This document shows positions 1-5,533 of a stretch of DNA of 5,533 nucleotides, in pieces (within the stretch, counting starts at the first letter, position 1; every line of letters begins with the position of its first letter). The notes under the pieces were generated by a model. The model did not search any database, was not told where the DNA came from, and saw nothing but the letters and a program-made list of their open reading frames with translations. The stretch is from Gammaproteobacteria bacterium (GTDB taxonomy: Bacteria; Pseudomonadota; Gammaproteobacteria; Chromatiales; Chromatiaceae). The position numbers and the translations under genes were made by a program. The stretch covers positions 1 through 5,533 of the forward strand of contig JADGBD010000146.1 of NCBI GenBank assembly GCA_015231665.1. The letters are read 5' to 3'.

Positions 1-156
1 GGCTGGCTTCGGCTTCGCTCAGCCAGCGCTTTCGCGCTAAGTTGACGCCATTGGACGTGAAGCAACACATGGAACAGTTGCCGGAACCCGACCTACAACA
101 TGCTGCGAGTCAATCCACATCATATGGATGGCTGGGATTTGTGGGTAACAGGGAGG

Positions 157-184
157 GGTGGCATGGCAGGCTACCTATTTTTTT
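157..184 (+). terminator. Probable intrinsic terminator of an upstream gene
   Basis: GGTGGC (157-162) pairs with GCTACC (170-175) to give a 6-bp stem with one G-U pair and a 7-base loop. The 3' arm is followed almost at once by TATTTTTTT (176-184), which includes seven consecutive T residues. This is the standard form of a Rho-independent terminator read on the + strand. It most likely ends a transcript coming from the left of the window and separates it from the secretion genes. The stem is short, so efficiency may be modest and some read-through into the ABC gene is possible. Confidence 0.5.
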
Positions 185-189
185 AACCA

Positions 190-213
190 CCCTCTCCCGC
201 CAGCGGGAGAGGG
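190..213. repeat. Perfect inverted repeat, 9-bp stem (REP-like)
   Basis: CCCTCTCCC (190-198) and GGGAGAGGG (205-213) are perfect reverse complements around the 6-base loop GCCAGC. No T-tract follows the stem on either strand, so it is not a typical intrinsic terminator. From memory, near-identical CCCTCTCCC...GGGAGAGGG palindromes are widely dispersed between genes in gammaproteobacteria such as xanthomonads and pseudomonads, so a REP-type element is the likeliest reading. It ends 42 bases before the ABC start codon and would lie in the 5' leader of any transcript that crosses it. Confidence 0.6.
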
Positions 214-255
214 GAGAAAACAACTGACAAACCCCAAATCCAGCCACGAGCCTGA

Positions 256-3200
256 ATGACCGCCAGCCGCCAAGCCAAAGACAGTGTCTCCCTCCTCCAG
301 GTGGTGCGCCAGCTGTTGGGCTCGGGCGATCTGCGCCGGGTGCTGCCGCTGATTCTCACCGGCTCCTTCTTCGCCAACCTGCTCGCCCTGGCCATGCCCC
401 TGGCGATTCTGCAGATTCTCGATCGGGTGGTGAAAAATCAGGCCATCGATACCCTGGTGTTCATCGCCATCGGCGTGATCATCGCCCTGGCCCTGAGCGA
501 GGTGCTCAATGCCGCTAATGGCGCCCTGACCAGCTGGCTGGGGGCGCGCTTCGAGCACCGCACCATCCTCAGCTCCATCGAGCATCTGTTCAAGATGCCC
601 CTGCGCGAATACAGCCGTTCCGAGCCCGGCGCCTACGCCGAGAAACTCCAGGCCACCAGCCAAGTGTCCGCCTTCTACTCGGGCAAGGCCCTGCTGGTGA
701 TCTTCGATCTGCCCTTCATCGTCCTCTACCTGGTGCTGATCTACCTCATCGGCGGCTGGCTGGTGTGGGTGCCGGTGACCCTGCTCGCCCTGTTCGGCCT
801 GCTGATTCTGTTGTTCGGCCGCGCCATCGGCAATCAGATGAAGGTGCGCCACACCAGCGACGACCGCCGCTTTGGTTTTCTCTACGAGGTGCTGGCGGGG
901 ATTCACTCGGTCAAGACGATGATGATCGAGCGGCAGATGGAGCGCCGCTACGAGCGCCTGAAAGAGGCCAATGCCGCCCAGACCGAAGACCTGGCGCGCA
1001 GCAGCAACATCGCCAACGGCCTCGGCACCCTGTTCACCCAGACCATGACGGTGCTGGTGATCTTTGCCGGCTCCCTGGTGGTGCTGGAGGGTGCGATGAC
1101 CCCCGGCTCGCTGGCCGCTTGCATGATGCTGGCGGTGCGCTCCATGGCGCCGCTGCGCCAGGGCCTGATGCTGTGGGTGCGCTATCAGGAGTTTCTCGCC
1201 GCCCAGCAGCGCCTGCAGGAGCTGATGGACCTGCCGATCACCGACACCAGCAATCTGGTGGAGCTGCCGCCGATCCAGCAAGGGGTCGAACTCAAGCACA
1301 TCCGCCTGGACTTTGGCGGCAAGCGGGAGATCTTTGCCGATCTCAACCTCAAGGTGGGGGCCAATGAGTGCATCGCCATCCGCGGCGACAGCGGCAGCGG
1401 CAAGAGCCTGATGCTCTCCCTGCTCGCCGGGCTGGAGAGCCCGGACGCCGGCGAGGTGCTGGTGGATGGCCGGCCGTTGCAGGAGTTCCTGCCCACCTCG
1501 GTGCACAAGCGCATCGCCCTGCTGCAGCAGACCGGGGTGCTGGTGTCCGGCACCATCCTGCAGAACCTGACCATGTTCGACGACTCCCTCAACGACCAGG
1601 CCATGGCGGCGGCCCATGCCATGGGGCTGGATCGGATTGTCGCGGGGATGAAGCTGGGCTACGAGACCAAGCTGGGGGAGAACTCCCAGAGCAGCTTTCC
1701 CGATGGGGTGCGTCAGCTCATCACCATCGTCCGCACCCTGGTGCGCGACCCCGAGGTGATCCTGTTCGATGAGGCCAACATCGCCCTGGACATGGACGCC
1801 GACCGCATCCTGCGCGACTACCTGGCGCAGAAGAAAGGCAAGGCCTGCATGATCCTGGTGACGCCGCGGCCCTCGCTGATCAATCTGGCGGATCGGGTTT
1901 ACAGCCTGGAGGGCGGCCGGCTGATCGAAAACCCGCCGCGGCAGGAGTTCAGCGACTTCAACGGTGAGATTCCCCCCCGCCCGGAGCACGCGCCGGATGT
2001 GGATTACATCATCCAGGAGCGGTTTGAGCGCCCCACCGACCTCTCTCTCTGCCTCGGCCCCATGCTCAAGCAGCTGGGCTGGCGCGCCCGCCCGCGGGAG
2101 CTGGCGGAGTCCATACCCCATCTGGAGTTCCAGCTGAATCTGCCGGGCTTTGTCTCGGTGATGTCCAACTGCGGCTTTCAGCCCCGCTCCCTGGGCCAGC
2201 TCAAGGCACCGCCGGACCCGCGTCTGTTCCCCTGCCTCTACCTGCCAGAGAATGCCCCGGCGCAGGTGATCCTGGCCCCGGCCGAGGCCGGCAAGCTGCG
2301 GGTAGTGGACGGCGCCAGCGGCGAGGAGCGGGAGATCGAGCCGCCCAGCACGCCGGCCGAATACTATGTGTTCAAGCAGATGGAAGACAGCGGCAAGGCC
2401 GCCGGCAGCTGGATTCTGCGCCAGCTCTGGCGCTTCCGCCTGCATCTGGGACTGATCCTCGGCGTGACCTTCTTCCATGCCGTGCTGTCGCTATCGCCGC
2501 CGCTGTTCGTCAAATCCGTGTATGAATGGGTGCTGCCGGCGCAGGACATGGTCGTAGGCCTGTATCTGCTCGGCGGTGTCGCCATCGCCATCGGTCTGGG
2601 CTGGTTCCTCGCCTTGCTGCGCAGCCGCATGCTCGCCTTCATCGCCGGGCGATTCGAGTACATCCTCGGCGTCGAGGTGTTTCAGCGCATCATCAACCTG
2701 CCCGCCGCCTCGGTAGAGGGGGTCTCGGTCAGCCACCAGATCAATCGCATCCACACCCTGGAAAGGCTGCGGGATTTCTTCCTTGGCCCCTTCGCCTCCC
2801 TGGCCTTCGAACTGCCCGGCATTCTAGTGTTTGTCCTTGCCCTGGTGATCATCAACCCCTGGCTGCTGATCGTCATCGCCATCTCCGCGGCGGTCTATTA
2901 CGCCATCGCCCGGATGATGCAAGGCCTGGATGCCCACCGCACCCGCCTGACCGATAAGGACCCGGTGAGCCGCTGGGAGTTCATCAACGAGACCCTCAAC
3001 GCCATGCCCACCATCCGTACCGCCGGCGCCGAGAACACCTGGCTGGCGCGGCTGCGGGATATCAGCGGGCGCACCTCCATCGACAACTTCCAGGAAAACT
3101 TCTTCAACATCCGCTACGGCGCCTATGCCCAGTTCATCGGCAGCATCACCGGCCTGGCGGGGATGATCGTTTCCGCCCTGCTGATGATGAACGGCATGAT

Positions 3201-4095
3201 CACCAGCGGCGTGCTGGTGGCCTCCAACATCCTCATCTGGCGCCTGATTGCGCCGATCATGAACATGTACTCCGCCGCCTCCACCCTGCCCCAGCTGAAG
3301 ACCAACGTGCGCCAGCTGGATAACCTGATGCGCCTGGCCGGTGAGCACGCCGGCGGCGTGCGCCAGAGCATTCGCCCGGCGATTCAGGGCAGCGTCAACC
3401 TCTCCCGGGTGTCCTTCCGCTACGCTGCCGATGCCGACCCGGTGCTGCTGGGGCTCAATCTCAATGTGCCGGCGCAGAAGATGCTGGCGATCACCGGCCC
3501 GGACGGCGCCGGCAAGTCCACCCTGCTGAAGATGATCCTGCGGGTTTACAGCCCCCAGGCCGGCACCGTGCGCCTGGACGGCATCGACATCCGCCAGATG
3601 AACACCGCCGATGTGCGCGCCCAGATCAGCTACATGCCGCAGCAGTTCCACGTCTTCTACGGCACCGTCAGCCAGAACCTGCGTCTGGTCCACCCCGCCG
3701 CCACCGATGAGGAAATTCGCTGGGCGGCGGAGATGGCCGGCCTGCTGGAGGACATCCAGGCCCTGCCCGAGGGCTTTGAAACGCGCATTTCCAACAGCCG
3801 CTCGGCGCAGCTGCCCAACGGCTTCCGCCAGCGCCTGTCGCTGGCGCGCACCATCCTCAAGCCCGCTTCGGTGGTGCTGATGGACGAGCCCGGCACCGGC
3901 ATGGACCAGGCCGGCGACGAGGCCCTGGTGCGCTGCCTCAGCTGGCTGCGCGGCCGCGCCACCGTCATCCTCATCAGCCCCCGCCCGGGGCACCTGCGTC
4001 TGGCCGATAACGTGGTGCTGATGCAGCGCGGCGGCATCGCCGCCATGGGCAGCTTCGACGAAATCAAAGACAGCATCATGAAAGGCATGGGCTAA
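256..4095 (+). CDS. Fused tandem T1SS ABC exporter (two TMD-NBD halves with an internal C39-like domain)
   Basis: Inner-membrane ATPase/permease expected to drive one-step protein secretion with the downstream fusion protein. Half 1: six predicted membrane segments (about 29-51, 66-84, 145-165, 168-190, 258-280, 284-303), then NBD1 (about 344-565) with Walker A G377-S384, Q425, Walker B ending D505-E506, and D-loop IALD 509-512. Residues about 593-711 resemble the degenerate C39 peptidase-like domain found at the N-terminus of HlyB/LapB-type exporters. Half 2: membrane domain about 729-1000, then NBD2 (about 1047-1270) with Walker A G1081-T1089, Q1129, and D1210-E1211. Oddities: the signature motifs are FPDGV (481-485) and LPNGF (1186-1190) instead of LSGGQ, and the H-loop His is Pro in both halves (P537, P1242). 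Typical family members have about 570-720 residues; this one has 1279. An in-frame TGA at 253-255 touches the ATG, which fixes the earliest start; no good ribosome-binding site is visible. The transported substrate is unknown. Confidence 0.93.
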   Translation: MTASRQAKDSVSLLQVVRQLLGSGDLRRVLPLILTGSFFANLLALAMPLAILQILDRVVKNQAIDTLVFIAIGVIIALALSEVLNAANGALTSWLGARFEHRTILSSIEHLFKMPLREYSRSEPGAYAEKLQATSQVSAFYSGKALLVIFDLPFIVLYLVLIYLIGGWLVWVPVTLLALFGLLILLFGRAIGNQMKVRHTSDDRRFGFLYEVLAGIHSVKTMMIERQMERRYERLKEANAAQTEDLARSSNIANGLGTLFTQTMTVLVIFAGSLVVLEGAMTPGSLAACMMLAVRSMAPLRQGLMLWVRYQEFLAAQQRLQELMDLPITDTSNLVELPPIQQGVELKHIRLDFGGKREIFADLNLKVGANECIAIRGDSGSGKSLMLSLLAGLESPDAGEVLVDGRPLQEFLPTSVHKRIALLQQTGVLVSGTILQNLTMFDDSLNDQAMAAAHAMGLDRIVAGMKLGYETKLGENSQSSFPDGVRQLITIVRTLVRDPEVILFDEANIALDMDADRILRDYLAQKKGKACMILVTPRPSLINLADRVYSLEGGRLIENPPRQEFSDFNGEIPPRPEHAPDVDYIIQERFERPTDLSLCLGPMLKQLGWRARPRELAESIPHLEFQLNLPGFVSVMSNCGFQPRSLGQLKAPPDPRLFPCLYLPENAPAQVILAPAEAGKLRVVDGASGEEREIEPPSTPAEYYVFKQMEDSGKAAGSWILRQLWRFRLHLGLILGVTFFHAVLSLSPPLFVKSVYEWVLPAQDMVVGLYLLGGVAIAIGLGWFLALLRSRMLAFIAGRFEYILGVEVFQRIINLPAASVEGVSVSHQINRIHTLERLRDFFLGPFASLAFELPGILVFVLALVIINPWLLIVIAISAAVYYAIARMMQGLDAHRTRLTDKDPVSRWEFINETLNAMPTIRTAGAENTWLARLRDISGRTSIDNFQENFFNIRYGAYAQFIGSITGLAGMIVSALLMMNGMITSGVLVASNILIWRLIAPIMNMYSAASTLPQLKTNVRQLDNLMRLAGEHAGGVRQSIRPAIQGSVNLSRVSFRYAADADPVLLGLNLNVPAQKMLAITGPDGAGKSTLLKMILRVYSPQAGTVRLDGIDIRQMNTADVRAQISYMPQQFHVFYGTVSQNLRLVHPAATDEEIRWAAEMAGLLEDIQALPEGFETRISNSRSAQLPNGFRQRLSLARTILKPASVVLMDEPGTGMDQAGDEALVRCLSWLRGRATVILISPRPGHLRLADNVVLMQRGGIAAMGSFDEIKDSIMKGMG
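1972..1978 (+). other. Seven-C homopolymer at the junction of the two ABC halves
   Basis: CCCCCCC falls at codons 573-575, just after NBD1 and before the C39-like domain. In the sequence as given, the frame stays open through it. One extra C would bring in TGA at 2025-2027, ending half 1 at about 590 residues. An in-frame GTG at 1999 (codon 582), preceded by GGAG at 1983-1986, could then start a 698-residue second protein. Removing one C would instead end half 1 at TGA 2135-2137. The tract is therefore a site where a sequencing error or polymerase slippage would decide between one fused gene and two overlapping genes. Confidence 0.6.
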
Positions 4096-5445
4096 ATGAC
4101 AGAGCCAACTCCAGATACCGCCAACAACCCCAAGCTGGGCAAGCGCGAGCGCCATTTGCTCGCGGAGTTTGTCCGCGTCGAGGAAGAGCTGCTGCCGGAC
4201 TTTGTCCGCCCTATCCTGCTGATGATCGGCATCGCCGTGATCGCCTTTCTGCTCTGGGCGGGGATGACGCCGCTGACGGAAATCGCCGTGGCCTCGGGTG
4301 AGATTGCCCCGGCCGGGGCGATCAAGGTGGTGCAGCATCTGGATGGCGGCATCGTCGAGGCCATCCAGGTCAAGTCCCGCCAGCCGGTCAAACAGGGCGA
4401 GGTGCTGCTGCGCCTGGACGGCAGCAAGCCCCTGGCCGAGCTGAAGCAGATGCAGGCGCGCCAGGCCGCGCTGCAGCTGCGCTCGGAACGGCTCAAGGCG
4501 ATCACCGAAAGCCGTGTGCCGGATTTCACCGCCTTCAGCCAGAGCCACCCGGACCTGGTGCAGGATCAGCAGAACATCTACACCACCCAGCTGGCCACCT
4601 GGAAATCCAGCCTGGAGATCCTCAGCAGCCAGATCGAACAGCGCCAGCGCCGCCTCGCTCAGCTGCGGCAAAACCTGGACAGCGCGGAGAAACAGCTGCT
4701 GCTCACCAGCCAGCTGGTAGCGGTGCGCGAGGACCTGGCGGAGAAGCGCCTGATCGACCTCACCACCCTGATCGAAACCCGCCGCTCCAACCTCACCGCC
4801 GAGGAGGAAGTCGCCAGCCTCAAACAGGAGATTCGGCTGGTGGAGCAGGAGCTGGCGGAGGCTCAAAGCCGCCATCAGGACACCGCCAACCAGCTGCAGC
4901 AGGACGCCCTCAAGGAGCTGGGACAGGCGCGCTCGGAAAAGGCCGAGGTGGAGGAATCCATCATCCAGCTGCAGTCACGGGTGGACCGCCTGGAGGTGCG
5001 CGCGCCGGTGGATGGCTTCATCCACAATATCAAGGTGGAGACCATCGGCCAGGTGGTGATGCCCGGCGAGTTGCTGATGCAGGTGGTGCCGGCGAATGCC
5101 AAGCTGATCGCTCGGGTGCAGATCAACCCCAAGGACATCGGCTACGTCCAGCCCGGCCAGCGCGTCAATGTTCGCGTCAGCAGCTACGACTTCACCCGCT
5201 ACGGCATGGCCAAGGGCGTGCTTGACCAGGTCTCCGCCTCCAACCTGGTAAACGAGGACGGCACCGCCTACTTCCAGGGCACCGTCAGCTTCGACAAGCC
5301 CTACCTGGGCGACAACCCCGAGACAAACCCGCTGCAGGTGGGCATGGCGGTGGACGCCGACATCCTCACCGGGGAAAAGACCCTGCTCGCCTACCTGCTC
5401 AAGCCGGTGGTGCAATCCCTCTCACGGGCATTTAGCGAACGGTGA
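4096..5445 (+). CDS. HlyD-family T1SS membrane fusion (periplasmic adaptor) protein
   Basis: Periplasmic adaptor that would link the ABC exporter to a TolC-like outer-membrane channel. The order is typical of the PrtE/LapC/HlyD family: a short cytoplasmic N-terminus (1-38), one membrane anchor (about 39-57), the first lipoyl half-motif with VQHLDGGIV (79-87) and VKQGEVLLRLD (98-108), a long Gln/Glu/Leu/Arg-rich alpha-helical hairpin (about 115-298), the returning lipoyl half at VRAPVDGFI (301-309), then beta-barrel and membrane-proximal domains. Residues 413-435, with G416-M417 and TGEKT near 425-429, fit the PROSITE HlyD signature as I remember it. The length of 449 is normal, and there is no cleavable signal peptide. 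The ATG follows the ABC stop TAA with no gap, so translational coupling is likely; AAAGG at 4081-4085 is a weak ribosome-binding site about 10 bases upstream. The two genes are almost certainly one operon. Confidence 0.95.
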   Translation: MTEPTPDTANNPKLGKRERHLLAEFVRVEEELLPDFVRPILLMIGIAVIAFLLWAGMTPLTEIAVASGEIAPAGAIKVVQHLDGGIVEAIQVKSRQPVKQGEVLLRLDGSKPLAELKQMQARQAALQLRSERLKAITESRVPDFTAFSQSHPDLVQDQQNIYTTQLATWKSSLEILSSQIEQRQRRLAQLRQNLDSAEKQLLLTSQLVAVREDLAEKRLIDLTTLIETRRSNLTAEEEVASLKQEIRLVEQELAEAQSRHQDTANQLQQDALKELGQARSEKAEVEESIIQLQSRVDRLEVRAPVDGFIHNIKVETIGQVVMPGELLMQVVPANAKLIARVQINPKDIGYVQPGQRVNVRVSSYDFTRYGMAKGVLDQVSASNLVNEDGTAYFQGTVSFDKPYLGDNPETNPLQVGMAVDADILTGEKTLLAYLLKPVVQSLSRAFSER

Positions 5446-5467
5446 TTATGATTTTAGGGTTTAAGGA

Positions 5468-5533
5468 TTAGGTCCCGCCCTCTTTGGCGAGACAGCTTTC
5501 CAGCAGGCGGATGAAGGCGGGGATGTCGATGGG
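5468..5533 (-). CDS. Partial: C-terminus of a probable receiver-domain protein
   Basis: Read on the minus strand from the right edge, 21 codons run without a stop to TAA (complement of 5468-5470). They encode PIDIPAFIRLLESCL followed by AKEGGT. PID plus an amphipathic helix is what follows the conserved Lys of response-regulator receiver domains (KPID..aF...L), the last helix of that fold. The protein would thus be a response regulator, or a hybrid sensor kinase ending in a receiver domain. The codons are GC-rich like those of the neighbours. It converges on the fusion-protein gene with 22 bases between the stops. The family call rests on few residues and is an inference; a different helical C-terminus cannot be excluded. 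Confidence 0.5.
   Translation of the reverse strand, partial: PIDIPAFIRLLESCLAKEGGT

Larger units (their letters stand above)
1..255. other. Non-coding leader / intergenic region
   Basis: No convincing gene lies here. Two of the three forward frames hit stops early (TAA 38-40 and TGA 43-45), so the first ~40 bases could be the end of a gene to the left, but the short peptides are not recognisable. The third forward frame stays open from the edge to 227, but it runs through the terminator and the inverted repeat and resembles no known family. TTGACG at 42-47 looks like a -35 box, but no acceptable -10 follows at 16-18 bases. I see no clear promoter between the terminator and the ABC start at 256. 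The sequence AACCCGACCTACAA (86-99) resembles short motifs I remember from dispersed intergenic repeats in gammaproteobacteria; this is only a resemblance. Confidence 0.6.

Noticed and set aside
42..70. Possible sigma-70 promoter with -35 TTGACG
   Set aside because: The sequence 17 bases downstream (ACACAT) is a poor -10, and a transcript from here would meet the terminator at 157-184 before reaching the ABC gene.
42..227. 61-codon + strand frame starting with TTG
   Set aside because: It has no ribosome-binding site or family resemblance, and it runs through the terminator and the inverted repeat.
175..2478. 767-codon open frame on the minus strand
   Set aside because: It lies entirely opposite the ABC gene. 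Its translation is a monotonous His/Gln/Gly/Ala/Leu-rich sequence without domains, which is the usual mirror of a GC-rich gene. The + strand frame has unmistakable ABC motifs over the same stretch.
2824..4875. 683-codon open frame on the minus strand
   Set aside because: Same reason: it is antisense to the second ABC half and the adaptor, has biased composition and no recognisable motif.
5450..5472. TTTAGGGTTTAAGGATTAGG, resembling telomere-type TTTAGGG repeats
   Set aside because: It is too short and irregular, in a 22-base gap between convergent stops; best taken as chance.
5472..5493. Imperfect hairpin (8-position stem with one C-A mismatch, loop CTCTTT) after the adaptor gene
   Set aside because: No T-tract follows on either strand and it lies within the minus-strand coding tail, so I do not call it a terminator.

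Overview
This window is GC-rich, dense DNA whose protein families and intergenic style fit a gammaproteobacterium; the species cannot be told from the sequence. It carries the inner-membrane part of a type I secretion system (T1SS) as two directly abutting genes on the + strand. A leader lies upstream, and the tail of an opposite-strand gene lies at the right edge.

Layout. Positions 1-255 hold no convincing gene. They contain a probable intrinsic terminator (157-184) for a gene to the left, and a perfect inverted repeat (190-213). Positions 256-4095 encode one 1279-residue protein with two complete ABC exporter halves (membrane domain plus nucleotide-binding domain, NBD). They are joined through a degenerate C39-peptidase-like domain. 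Positions 4096-5445 encode a 449-residue HlyD-type membrane fusion protein that starts on the base after the ABC stop codon. After a 22-base gap, 5468-5533 holds the last 21 codons of a minus-strand gene that looks like the end of a response-regulator receiver domain.

How they work together. The ABC protein would supply the ATP-driven inner-membrane channel. The fusion protein would bridge it across the periplasm to a TolC-like outer-membrane channel. Neither that channel nor a secreted substrate (an RTX protein or large adhesin would be typical) is in the window.

Most unusual points. T1SS ABC proteins are normally half-transporters that dimerise, whereas here both halves are in one reading frame. 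A run of seven C residues (1972-1978) sits exactly at the junction; one extra C would give two ORFs of about 590 and 698 codons, the sizes of ordinary half-transporters. Both NBDs keep Walker A and the catalytic Glu. Both also have Pro where the switch His should be and have matching non-canonical signature motifs.
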